DNA of 64,000 bases from Gordonia prachuapensis (lineage in GTDB: Bacteria > Actinomycetota > Actinomycetes > Mycobacteriales > Mycobacteriaceae), in contig NZ_JAZDUE010000007.1 in assembly GCF_036350515.1 (NCBI RefSeq), forward strand, positions 186,001 through 250,000. Direction: 5' to 3'. The notes below the pieces were generated by a model. That model saw only the letters and a list, made by a program, of their open reading frames with translations. It ran no database searches and was not told the origin of the DNA. Made by a program: the position numbers and the translations under genes. This document shows, in pieces, positions 32,074-40,644 of this stretch. Position 1 is the first letter of the stretch, and every line of letters begins with the position of its first letter.

Positions 32074-34125
32074 CTACAGCGCGTCCAGCCAGACCCGAGC
32101 GCTCGCATCGCTCGGCGAGCGCCAATCCCCGCGCGGCGACAGCGATCCGCCGGAGCCGATCTTCGGGCCGTTGGGCATCGCGGAGCGCTTGAACTGATTG
32201 CCCATGAACCGCTTGAGGAAGACGCCGAGCCAGTGCCGGATCGTGTCGGTGTCGTACTGATTGCGGCGATCGTCGCCGATCAGTTCCGACCACGCACCTC
32301 GGTCACGATCTCCCCACGCCTGCGACGCCAGATACGCCACCTTGTCGGGACGGTAGCCGAAGCGGGTGACGTAATAGAGGAAGAAGTCGTGGAGTTCGTA
32401 GGGCCCCACCGTGTCCTCGGTGCTCTGTATGCGGCCGTCGTCGCCGGCGGGCACCAGTTCCGGTGAGATGACGTCGTCGAGGATCTCGGTCAGCACCTCT
32501 GTCGTCTCCGCCGAGTATGCACCGGTCGCGATCATCCACCGGATGAGGTGCTGGATCAGCGTTTTCGGAACCGACGAGTTCACGTTGTAGTGCGACATCT
32601 GGTCGCCGACACCGTAGGTACACCAGCCCAACGCGAGCTCGGACAGGTCGCCGGTACCCAGGACGATCGCCCCGTGATGGTTGGCCAGCCGGAACAGGTG
32701 TGATGTGCGCTCGCCCGCCTGGACGTTCTCGAACGTGACGTCGTAGACCTTCTCCCCGGCGGCGTAGGGGTGTCCGAGATCGGCGAGCATCTGTTCGCAC
32801 GATGGCCGGATGTCGATCTCGCTACCGCTGACACCGAGCGTGTCCATCAACACGTGGGCACGGCGCAAAGTCGCGGTGCCCGTGGCGAAACCGGGCATCG
32901 TGTAGGCGAGAATGTTCTCTCGCGGCAATCCCAGCCGGTCGAACGTGTCCACCGCGACCAGCAGGGCGAGGGTGGAGTCGAGGCCTCCGGACACCCCGAT
33001 GGCAATCTTGTCGATCCCGGTGGCGCGTAGTCGGGCGGCCAAACCCTGCACCTGGATGTTGCCGACCTCCCGGCAGCGGGCGTCCCGGTCGGCGGAGTCG
33101 GCCGGCACGAACGGGAAACGCGGCACCTCGCGGCGCAGGATGTCGCCGGCCGCTGTGTCAGATCCGGCCGCTGTGTCTGATCCGAGTGTTGTGTCGGGTC
33201 CGAGCGTGAACCGGATGCGGCGCAGCGGTTTCAGTTCGTCGGCGAAGTCGCCGACCTGATCGCGCAGGCTGATCATCCGCATCCGCTCCTGGCGCAGCCG
33301 GTCGAGATCGATGTCCGCGGTGATCATCGCAGCGTCCATCGCGAACAGGTCCGAACGGGCGAGAAGGGTGCCGTTCTCGCTGATCAGCGCGTCGCCGTCC
33401 CAGGCGAGATCGGTGGTGGACTCGCCGAATCCGGCCGCCACGTACACGTGGGCCGCGACGCAGCGGGCGGAATGACTGGTGCACAGAGCTTTTCGATAGC
33501 CCTCTTTGCCGACGGTCACCGGAGAGCCGGACAGGTTGACCAGCACGGTGGCGCCTGCCAGGGCCGCCCAGGTGCTCGGTGGGATGGGGACCCACCCGTC
33601 CTCGCAGATCTCGACGTGCACGCTGAATCCCTCGACATCGGTGGCCTCGAAGATCAGGTCCGCACCGAACGGAACCTGCTGTCCGAGCACGGTTGCCGTC
33701 GTCACCGGAGCGTCGCGGGCGGCGGCGAAGAACCGCTGCTCGTAGAACTCGCGGTAGTTCGGGAGGTACGACTTGGGCACGATGCCCAAAATCCCGCCGT
33801 CGTGGACCACGGCGGCGCAGTTGTAGAGTCCGTCGCCGACGCGCATCGGCAGCCCCACCGTGATGACCGGCCGCAGACCCCGGCTCGCCTCGACGATCGA
33901 CGCCAGACCCGTCAGGCACGCGTCGATGACCGCATCCTGGTGGAACAGGTCGTCGATGCTGTACCCGCACAACCCGAGTTCGGGGAACACGACGAGCGCG
34001 GCCCCGTCATCGGCAGCCGCGCGCACCAGTTCGACGGTCCGTTCGGTGTTGGTCGCCGGGTCGGCGATCGAGACGATCGGCACTGCTCCGGTGACCCGTG
34101 CGAATCCGTGGTCGTAGACAGACAC
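32074..34125 (-). CDS. nadE: Glutamine-dependent NAD+ synthetase NadE
   Basis: 683 residues, close to the 679 of M. tuberculosis NadE. The N-terminal nitrilase-type glutaminase has its Glu in VVFPELGLCGYS, Lys in GIVPKSYLPNYREF and Cys in EICEDGWVP. The C-terminal synthetase has the PP-loop IGVSGGLDSTLALLV and GTGDLSELALGWCTYGVGD. It amidates nicotinate adenine dinucleotide to NAD+. Start GTG 34125 gives the family N terminus (SVYDHGFARVTGA). The linker near residues 309-326 carries an in-frame duplication (SDTAAGSDTAAGD), described separately. Confidence 0.94.
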   Translation of the reverse strand: MSVYDHGFARVTGAVPIVSIADPATNTERTVELVRAAADDGAALVVFPELGLCGYSIDDLFHQDAVIDACLTGLASIVEASRGLRPVITVGLPMRVGDGLYNCAAVVHDGGILGIVPKSYLPNYREFYEQRFFAAARDAPVTTATVLGQQVPFGADLIFEATDVEGFSVHVEICEDGWVPIPPSTWAALAGATVLVNLSGSPVTVGKEGYRKALCTSHSARCVAAHVYVAAGFGESTTDLAWDGDALISENGTLLARSDLFAMDAAMITADIDLDRLRQERMRMISLRDQVGDFADELKPLRRIRFTLGPDTTLGSDTAAGSDTAAGDILRREVPRFPFVPADSADRDARCREVGNIQVQGLAARLRATGIDKIAIGVSGGLDSTLALLVAVDTFDRLGLPRENILAYTMPGFATGTATLRRAHVLMDTLGVSGSEIDIRPSCEQMLADLGHPYAAGEKVYDVTFENVQAGERTSHLFRLANHHGAIVLGTGDLSELALGWCTYGVGDQMSHYNVNSSVPKTLIQHLIRWMIATGAYSAETTEVLTEILDDVISPELVPAGDDGRIQSTEDTVGPYELHDFFLYYVTRFGYRPDKVAYLASQAWGDRDRGAWSELIGDDRRNQYDTDTIRHWLGVFLKRFMGNQFKRSAMPNGPKIGSGGSLSPRGDWRSPSDASARVWLDAL
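33149..33202. repeat. Three 18-bp tandem units inside nadE
   Basis: Units at 33149-33166, 33167-33184 and 33185-33202; the first two differ at one base, the third is diverged. In frame, they extend the interdomain linker by repeats of a six-residue unit close to GSDTAA. Confidence 0.85.
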
Positions 34126-34189
34126 CCCCCGAGCGTATCCCGACGCGGCGGTCCTCGAACGTGTGCGCGGCTCGCGCCGTCGGAGGCGT

Positions 34190-35386
34190 TCAGTTCTCGC
34201 GGTACTCGCGCAACAGACCCTTGCTGATGATCTGCTTCTGGATCTCACTGGTGCCCTCGCCGATGAGCAGGAAGGGTGCCTCGCGCATGAGACGTTCGAT
34301 CTCGTACTCGGTCGAGTAGCCGTAGCCGCCGTGGATGCGGAAACTCGCCTGTGTGACCTCGGCGCAGTACTCGCTGCACAGATACTTCGCCATGCCCGCG
34401 GTGACGTCGTTGCGGTCACCGGAATCCTTGAGACGGGCGGCGTTGACCATCATCAGATGGGCGGCCTCGACCTTGGTCGCCATCTCGGCCAGACTGAACG
34501 CCACGGCTTGATGCTCGGCGATCGGCTTGCCGAAGGTGGATCGCTGTTGCGCGTATCGAACGGCGAGTTCGAATGCGCGCTGGGCGATCCCGCAGGCGCG
34601 GGCCGACACGTTGACCCGGCCGACCTCGACGCCGTCCATCATGTGGGCGAATCCGTGGCCGGGAACACCACCCAGGATGTCGGTGGCCGGGGCGCGATGG
34701 TCGTCGAAGAACAGCTCGGTGGTGTCGATGCCCCGGTAACCCATCTTGTCGATCTTGCGGGGGATCGTGAGGCCCGGCAGCACCTCGCCGAACCCGGAGG
34801 GCTTCTCGATGAGGAACGTGGTCAGGTTCTTGTGCTTGCGCTCCTGGCCCTCCTCGGTGCGGACCAGTGCAGCGACCAGAGTGGAGCTCGCGCCGTTGGT
34901 CAGCCACATCTTCTGCCCGGTGATCGAGTAGTCGCCGTCGGCTCCGCGCTTGGCGGTGGTGGTGATCGCGGCGACGTCCGAACCGAGGTCGGGCTCCGAC
35001 ATCGAGAACGCGCCGCGGACCTCGCCGGTGGCCATCCGCGGCAGGAACCGCTGCTTCTGCTCGTCGGTGCCGTGCTGACGGATCATGTAGGCGACGATGA
35101 AGTGGGTGTTGATCACCCCGGACACACTCATCCAGCCGCGGGCCAGTTCCTCGACACACAGCGCGTACGTGAGGAGTGACTCGCCGAGCCCGCCGTACTC
35201 CTCGGGGATCATCAACCCGAACAACCCCATCTCGGCCATCCCGTCGACGATCTCCTGGGGGTAGGTGTCGGTGTGCTCGAGTTCCTGCGCGACCGGGATG
35301 ATCTGCTTGTCGACGAACCGACGCACATTCGCCACGATCTCCGACTGGACGTCGGTCAAACCGAGTGTCTGGGCGAGACGGGCCAT
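34190..35386 (-). CDS. Acyl-CoA dehydrogenase
   Basis: 398 residues with the three-part acyl-CoA dehydrogenase fold. FAD/substrate blocks are FSMSEPDLGSDVAAITTTAK, YSITGQKMWLTNGASS and GRVNVSARACGIAQRAFELA. The catalytic base is the Glu in IGEGTSEIQK. RIHGGYGYSTEYEIERLMR is the usual late block. It oxidises acyl-CoA to trans-2-enoyl-CoA, passing electrons to ETF; chain-length preference cannot be read. Divergent from the thiolase at 35711, so both may share a control region. The protein is a close relative in outline to the one at 51589. Confidence 0.9.
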   Translation of the reverse strand: MARLAQTLGLTDVQSEIVANVRRFVDKQIIPVAQELEHTDTYPQEIVDGMAEMGLFGLMIPEEYGGLGESLLTYALCVEELARGWMSVSGVINTHFIVAYMIRQHGTDEQKQRFLPRMATGEVRGAFSMSEPDLGSDVAAITTTAKRGADGDYSITGQKMWLTNGASSTLVAALVRTEEGQERKHKNLTTFLIEKPSGFGEVLPGLTIPRKIDKMGYRGIDTTELFFDDHRAPATDILGGVPGHGFAHMMDGVEVGRVNVSARACGIAQRAFELAVRYAQQRSTFGKPIAEHQAVAFSLAEMATKVEAAHLMMVNAARLKDSGDRNDVTAGMAKYLCSEYCAEVTQASFRIHGGYGYSTEYEIERLMREAPFLLIGEGTSEIQKQIISKGLLREYREN

Positions 35387-35710
35387 GCTGACCTCTTTCT
35401 GTGTGACTGCTGCGTAACCGGTGACCAGCTGCGTGATCGGTGTTCTGCTGCGACCGATCTCTGTGACCGGGCGGACTGCGCTCAGCTCAGCATGCCCTGC
35501 ACCGAACGGTCGTGGAACCAGGAATCGGCTATCGGAGCCTTAGCGGCTGCCAATCCGCGCCGGGGTCGCCGGTTCGGGCACATAGGCGGTGACTATCGGT
35601 CCGTGTGTCCGAATCCTCTTGTCACCGACCCCCACGCCGGGGTGTAGTCGATCTGGGAGAAGCCACTCGACCAGAGCGTTGATCTGCCCGCCGACGAGGA
35701 GGAACAGCAC
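35387..35710. other. Divergent intergenic region, 324 bp
   Basis: Region between the acyl-CoA dehydrogenase (leftward) and thiolase (rightward). It contains a plausible -35 TTGTCA near 35620 and a related -10 around 35641-35650 toward the thiolase, and GAGGAGGAACAGCAC just before its ATG. No convincing operator palindrome or small gene was seen. Confidence 0.4.
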
Positions 35711-36844
35711 ATGCGTGATGCCGTCATCGTGGACGCGGTTCGAAGCCCGATCGGCCGTCGCCGCGGCGCCCTGTCCGGAATCCATCCGGCCGACCTGTCC
35801 GCCCACGTTCTCGAAGCGCTTGCCGAACGGACCGGTATCGAACCGCAGGTCGTCGACGACGTCGTCTGGGGGTGCGTCAGTCAGACGTCGGAGCAGGCAG
35901 GCAACGTGGCCCGGACCGCCGTTCTCGCCGCCGGATGGCCCGAGTCGGTACCGGGTACGACCGTGAGCCGGGCGTGCGGATCGAGCCAGCAGGCGCTGAG
36001 CATGGCGGCTGCCGCCGTGGTGTCCGGCCAGCAGGATGTGGTCGTCGCCGGCGGTGTGGAGTCGATGAGCCGGGTGCCGATGGGCAGCGCGGCGCCCAAC
36101 GGGGAGAGCCAGCCCGCCACAGTGCTCGACCGCTACGGAGTCGACAGATTCAGCCAGGGAATCGGTGCCGAGATGATGGCCGAGAAATGGTCGCTGAGCC
36201 GTACCGCTCTCGACGAGTTCGCGCTGCGCTCCCACGAACTCGCCGCACAGGCCACCGATGCAGGTGCCTTCGATCGTCAACTCGCCCCGATCGCCGGTGT
36301 GCTCGAAGGGGACGAGGGAATTCGTCGCGGCGGCACGGTCGAGTCCATGGCTGCCCTCAAACCCGCCTTCCGAGAGGACGGGGTGATCCACGCCGGAAAC
36401 GCGTCGCAGATCTCCGACGGCGCCGCAGCACTCCTCGTGATGGGCAGTGACACCGCAGCGAGATTCGGGCTGACGCCGATCGCACGCGTCCACACCGTCG
36501 CCGTCGCGGGCGACGACCCCGTCATCATGCTCACCGGACCGATCGCGGCCACCGCTAAGGCCCTGGAGCGGTCCGGACTGACCATCGACGACATCGGGGT
36601 GTTCGAGATCAACGAGGCGTTTGCGCCCGTCCCGTTGGCGTGGCAGATCGAGACCGGCGCCGACCCGGACCGCGTCAATCCCCTCGGCGGTGCGATCGCC
36701 GTGGGTCACCCACTCGGCGGTTCCGGGGCGATTCTCATGACCCGAATGGTGCATCACATGCGCGACAACGGAATCCGGTACGGATTGCAGTCGATGTGCG
36801 AAGCCGGTGGGATGGCCAACGCCACCGTCGTCGAACTCGTCTGA
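35711..36844 (+). CDS. Thiolase (acetyl-CoA acetyltransferase family)
   Basis: 377 residues. Nucleophilic cysteine in TVSRACGSSQQAL, and the two acid/base sites in GHPLGGSGAILMTRM (His) and LQSMCEAGGMANATVVEL (Cys). NEAFAPVPLAWQ is the usual NEAF block. It cleaves 3-ketoacyl-CoA or condenses acetyl-CoA. The ATG has a strong GGAGG. With the divergent acyl-CoA dehydrogenase it suggests a fatty- or branched-acid oxidation step. After the stop there is an 11-bp duplication (GCCGGCGTTCG twice, about 36853-36875). Confidence 0.9.
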   Translation: MRDAVIVDAVRSPIGRRRGALSGIHPADLSAHVLEALAERTGIEPQVVDDVVWGCVSQTSEQAGNVARTAVLAAGWPESVPGTTVSRACGSSQQALSMAAAAVVSGQQDVVVAGGVESMSRVPMGSAAPNGESQPATVLDRYGVDRFSQGIGAEMMAEKWSLSRTALDEFALRSHELAAQATDAGAFDRQLAPIAGVLEGDEGIRRGGTVESMAALKPAFREDGVIHAGNASQISDGAAALLVMGSDTAARFGLTPIARVHTVAVAGDDPVIMLTGPIAATAKALERSGLTIDDIGVFEINEAFAPVPLAWQIETGADPDRVNPLGGAIAVGHPLGGSGAILMTRMVHHMRDNGIRYGLQSMCEAGGMANATVVELV

Positions 36845-37050
36845 GGCGCTCAGCCGGCGTTCGGCCGGCGTTCGGCACGTTCATCGACCGGTGACCCTGC
36901 CGTCCGGTGTCGCGTACCGCGCACCGTGCCGGCCTGGTGTGGGTCGGCTGGCGGCCGTCGGGTACGTGACACCGGTTGGTGGCGTGGGTGTTTCACTCTG
37001 TGGAGTTGTCAAGGTACGGATCCGGTCCCGATCAGGTCGGGTGCGGTCTT

Positions 37051-37100
37051 GCTGATCGAGTAGCCGCCGAGCCGCTGGGCGAGGTGGCGTATCGAGATCT
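37051..37100 (-). repeat. Dispersed ~50-bp repeat (uninterrupted copy)
   Basis: Read on the minus strand it starts with AGATCTCGATACG and ends with CTACTCGATCAGC. The same sequence, allowing a few differences, is found at 41905-41928 plus 43043-43069, where an IS630 element splits it. The ends can pair imperfectly (CGATACG... and ...CTACTCG). Looks like a small intergenic repeat family. Confidence 0.65.
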
Positions 37101-37126
37101 GTGGGGCGGATACTGCGGGGACAGGG

Positions 37127-38377
37127 TCAGGCGGCGGCGGGTAGGTTGTCGAGGTTCAACGTTCGTCGGTTGTGGGCGGGCAAGGTTCGGCGCTGTGGGT
37201 CGACGGTGACTGGTGGGATGAGCCAGGGGTGGTGGTCGGCGCCGATGATGACGTCCCAGCCGTTGTGGTGGACGTCGGCGTGACAGGCTGGACATAGTAA
37301 ACACCCGTTCTGCAAGGATGTTTCGCCTCCGTCGGCCCAGTGGATGATGTGGTGGGCGTGGGCTCGGGTGGCGGGGGCGCCGCATTTGATGCAGCCCTGA
37401 TCGCGTACGTGTAGGGCGCGGCGCAGGTGGGCGGGGAACAGGCGGTGTTCGCGGCCGACGTCGAGGGGGACGCGTTCGCCGTCGACGATCATGGTGGTGA
37501 TGCTGCTGTCACACGAGAGGCGGCGCAGGGTGGCGTCGGTGATCGATCCCATGAACTCCAGGCTGGACTGGTCGGGTGTGTCGGCGGGAACGGTGAGCAG
37601 GACTTGGGTTTTGGGTGCTGACATGGCGCCGGCGGTGTCGATGCGGGCGGCGATGTCGAGCAGGGTGTCCAGGGCGTCGGCGTGGCGCCGCGCGGTGGTG
37701 CGGAGGTCGGTGCGGCCGTCGGGTTCGGGTCGTGGCTTGCCGAGTGCTTCGAGGGCGGCGGTGAGTTTCTCGCCGACTTCGACGTCGAGGTCGGCGGTGA
37801 CGTGCAGGCGGCCGTCGTCGTCGATGTGGGTGGCGAGTTCGTTGAGTTCGCGGTCTTCGGCGGCGGGCAGGCCGTCGGTGTCGTCGGCGAGTTGGTTGCC
37901 CAGGGTGCGGGCACGTTTGTCGATGTCGGCGGGGGTGGCGCCGGAGAAGAACTGTCCCAGAAGATCAGTCACGTGATTTAGACGCAGCGCGTCGTCGATC
38001 GGTTCCGCTGATCTGCGGTCGATGTGGTGGATACCGCGCACGATCGCATCGACATGCTCACCGGGGATGGCGCCGTCGGCGGCGTGGGCATCCAGCGTCG
38101 GCAACGCCTCCAACGATCCGGCGATCCGCAGCAGCCGTTGGGCGACCGATGGTGCGAAGCCCATCACGATGAGCAGTTCGCGGGTGCTGCGGCCGTGGTC
38201 GCGGGCAACGCCCAGCTGTTCCAGCATGCCGGCGAGGCGTGCGGCGTGATGGTCGACGAGGTTGCGGACGATGAGCATGAGCTGCATCGCCTCGAACGCG
38301 TCATGACCCGACAGGTCATCAACACATAGGTCGCGTAGTAGATCGCTGATGGTGGTGAGATCCCCCGAAGTTCTCAT
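37127..38377 (-). CDS. DUF222/13E12-type HNH endonuclease domain protein
   Basis: 416 residues. An N-terminal helical DUF222 domain (13E12 repeat family of M. tuberculosis) covers about 20-290 and an HNH domain ends the protein. The zinc/HNH cluster is CIKCG, HAHHIIHWADGG and CLLCPACHADVH. Many Mycobacteriales carry multiple copies; their function is unsettled and some are thought mobile. A LexA-type box lies 14-29 bp before the ATG, so it should be induced by DNA damage. GGAGG is very close to the ATG, and TACTCT ending 6 nt upstream would instead allow a leaderless transcript. Confidence 0.85.
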   Translation of the reverse strand: MRTSGDLTTISDLLRDLCVDDLSGHDAFEAMQLMLIVRNLVDHHAARLAGMLEQLGVARDHGRSTRELLIVMGFAPSVAQRLLRIAGSLEALPTLDAHAADGAIPGEHVDAIVRGIHHIDRRSAEPIDDALRLNHVTDLLGQFFSGATPADIDKRARTLGNQLADDTDGLPAAEDRELNELATHIDDDGRLHVTADLDVEVGEKLTAALEALGKPRPEPDGRTDLRTTARRHADALDTLLDIAARIDTAGAMSAPKTQVLLTVPADTPDQSSLEFMGSITDATLRRLSCDSSITTMIVDGERVPLDVGREHRLFPAHLRRALHVRDQGCIKCGAPATRAHAHHIIHWADGGETSLQNGCLLCPACHADVHHNGWDVIIGADHHPWLIPPVTVDPQRRTLPAHNRRTLNLDNLPAAA

Positions 38378-38390
38378 ACCTCCAGAGTAC

Positions 38391-38406
38391 ACGAACAGAT
38401 GTTCGA
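38391..38406 (-). promoter_or_regulatory. LexA/SOS box
   Basis: ACGAACAGATGTTCGA matches the actinobacterial SOS box TCGAAC-N4-GTTCGA at 11 of 12 fixed positions. It lies directly upstream of the DUF222/HNH gene. Confidence 0.75.
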
Positions 38407-38524
38407 TTCAAGGTGAATTGTGAAGTGGTGCAAACACATCCAGCCCCTTCAGTGAACAGCGGTAGACCGTGGTGGACCGCAGTGAACAGAAGTCACACGA
38501 GCAACAGGGCGCTGTGTCCGGCAC

Positions 38525-39706
38525 TCACCGCGACCGCTGGGCCCGCTTCACCAGGTTCCCGCCGACTATGAGCCGCTGGATCTCGCTCGTGCCCTCGTAC
38601 AGACGGAGCAGCCGGACGTCGCGATAAATCCTCTCGACAGGTACCTCGCGCATGTAACCGCTGCCGCCGTGGATCTGCACGGCGAGGTCGGCGACCTCGC
38701 CTGCCATCTCGGTGCAGAACAGTTTCGCGGCAGACGGCGCGATCCGTCGATCGGTGTTCTCCACCCATGCACGGGCGGCATCCCGGACCATGGCCCGACC
38801 CGCCATCACGCCGGTCTGCTGGTCGGCCAGCATGGCCTGCACCAGCTGGAACTCGCCGATTGCCCGACCCCCTTGAGTCGCTGTCGCGGCCCAGGAAACC
38901 GATTCGTCGAGGGCACGTTGGGCCGTACCGACCGCCAGTGCGGCGATGTGCACGCGCCCGCGCGCCAGCGAGGTCATCGCGGCGCGGTAGCCGACATCCT
39001 CGCTGCCACCGACGACGGCTTCGGCAGGCACGCGGACCTCATCGAAGTACACGTCCGACGTCCAGGCACCCTCTTGTCCCATTTTGCGGTCCTTGGCGCC
39101 GACGGTCACCCCGGGGGCGTCGGCCGGCACCAGGAACACGGCGATCCCCGTGCCCTGCTCGTCCTTCGGTCGGGTCCGCGCGAAGACGACGAACAGGTCG
39201 GCAAGCGGGGCATTGGTGATGAACCGTTTCTCGCCGCTGATCACCCAGTCGGAGCCATCGCGCACGGCTTTGGTGCGCAGACCTGCCGGATCCGACCCGG
39301 CACCAGGCTCGGTGAGCGCGAACGACGCCACGACCTCTCCCGACGCGATCCGCGACAGCCACGCGGACTTCTGTTCATCGGTGCCGAATCCGACGAGGAC
39401 CTGGCCGGCGATGCCGTTGTTGGTGCCGAACATGGAGCGCAACGCCAGTGACGTGTACCCGAGTTCCATCGCGAGCTCGACGTCCTGGGTGAGGTCGAGA
39501 CCCAGGCCGCCCCACTCCTGGGGGATCGCGTAGCCGAAGAGTCCCATCTCCTTCGCGGTTGCGCGGATGTCATCGGGGATGGCGTCGGCCTCGAGGATCT
39601 CCTGCTCGCGTGGCACGACCCTCTCGCGGATGAATTCGCGTGTCGCGGCGAGGATGTCGGCGAAGTCGTCAGCGCTGACCTGAGGAGTTGCGGTGGTTGT
39701 GTTCAT
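38525..39706 (-). CDS. Acyl-CoA dehydrogenase
   Basis: About 393 residues. Blocks: SFALTEPGAGSDPAGLRTKA, WVISGEKRFITNAPLADLF, catalytic Glu in LYEGTSEIQRLIVG, and IHGGSGYMREVPVERIYRD. Different in detail from the enzymes at 34190 and 51589 (closer in feel to isovaleryl/short-chain types). The start could be ATG 39706 or 39718; no clear ribosome site favours either. Divergent from the SDR at 39837 and followed rightward by a thiolase, making a set with dehydrogenase, hydroxyacyl/ketoacyl reductase and thiolase activities for beta-oxidation-like degradation. Confidence 0.88.
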   Translation of the reverse strand: MNTTTATPQVSADDFADILAATREFIRERVVPREQEILEADAIPDDIRATAKEMGLFGYAIPQEWGGLGLDLTQDVELAMELGYTSLALRSMFGTNNGIAGQVLVGFGTDEQKSAWLSRIASGEVVASFALTEPGAGSDPAGLRTKAVRDGSDWVISGEKRFITNAPLADLFVVFARTRPKDEQGTGIAVFLVPADAPGVTVGAKDRKMGQEGAWTSDVYFDEVRVPAEAVVGGSEDVGYRAAMTSLARGRVHIAALAVGTAQRALDESVSWAATATQGGRAIGEFQLVQAMLADQQTGVMAGRAMVRDAARAWVENTDRRIAPSAAKLFCTEMAGEVADLAVQIHGGSGYMREVPVERIYRDVRLLRLYEGTSEIQRLIVGGNLVKRAQRSR

Positions 39707-39823
39707 GACACTGGTCATCATCCCACTGTGGCCGTCGGGGCGGGGCCGGTCCACTACGAACTCCCTACCGATCCCTTAGCCGCTTCGAATGGAACATCGG
39801 GCCGGATCGGGAAGTAATGCCGG

Positions 39824-39829
39824 TAGATT
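39824..39829 (+). promoter_or_regulatory. -10 element (TAGATT) of the SDR gene
   Basis: TAGATT ends 7 nt before the ATG at 39837, the leaderless-promoter spacing seen at several genes here. Confidence 0.5.
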
Positions 39830-39836
39830 CCGACCC

Positions 39837-40595
39837 ATGAGTTCATCTGCACCTCGAGCACTGCTCGATGGACGGACCGCGGTCGTCACCGGGGCCGCAC
39901 AGGGTATCGGTTTCGAGATCGCACGGGCGTTCGTCGACGCCGGAGGCCGGGTTGTGATCGGCGACGTCAACCTCGATGCCGCGTCCGCCGCAGCCGAAGA
40001 ACTCGGCGGCGCCCAGGTGGCGCGCGCCGTGCGGTGCGACGTCGTCGACGCGGCGCAGGTCGACTCGATGCTCGCCGACGCCGTCGAGGCGTTCGGCTCC
40101 CTGGACGTGATGGTCAACAACGCCGGAATCACGCGCGACGCGACGATGCGCACGATGTCGGAAGAGGACTTCGACCTGGTGATCTCGGTCCACCTCAAGG
40201 GCACGTGGAACGGCACACGCAAGGCTGCCGCGATCATGCGCGAGGCGAAACACGGTGCGATCGTGAATATTTCGTCGCTGTCGGGCAAGGTCGGCATGGT
40301 CGGCCAGACGAACTACTCGGCCGCCAAGGCCGGCATCGTCGGCATGACGAAGGCGGCCGCCAAGGAGATGGCGCACCATGGCGTGCGTGTCAATGCGATC
40401 GCGCCGGGCCTCATCCGCTCCGCCATGACCGAGGCGATGCCGCAGAAGGCATGGGACCAGAAGATGGCGGAGATCCCCATGCAGCGAGCCGGTGAGGTCG
40501 GCGAGGTGGCGTCGGTCGCGCTGTTCCTGGCGTCGGACATGTCGTCGTACATGACCGGAACCGTCCTCGACGTCACCGGCGGGCGATTCATGTGA
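39837..40595 (+). CDS. Short-chain dehydrogenase/reductase (FabG-like)
   Basis: 252 residues, classical SDR. NAD(P) motif TGAAQGIG, NNAG in MVNNAGITRDATM, catalytic Ser in IVNISSLSGKVG and YxxxK in TNYSAAKAGIVGM. The sequence VVIGDVNLDAA places Asp after the second strand, which often means NAD(H). Probably a 3-hydroxyacyl-CoA dehydrogenase or 3-ketoacyl reductase acting with the thiolase that starts 49 bp downstream. Confidence 0.9.
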   Translation: MSSSAPRALLDGRTAVVTGAAQGIGFEIARAFVDAGGRVVIGDVNLDAASAAAEELGGAQVARAVRCDVVDAAQVDSMLADAVEAFGSLDVMVNNAGITRDATMRTMSEEDFDLVISVHLKGTWNGTRKAAAIMREAKHGAIVNISSLSGKVGMVGQTNYSAAKAGIVGMTKAAAKEMAHHGVRVNAIAPGLIRSAMTEAMPQKAWDQKMAEIPMQRAGEVGEVASVALFLASDMSSYMTGTVLDVTGGRFM

Positions 40596-40644
40596 TCATC
40601 GGTCGCCGCAGTCCCCGAACCTGACTCATACCGAAAGGTCTGCC

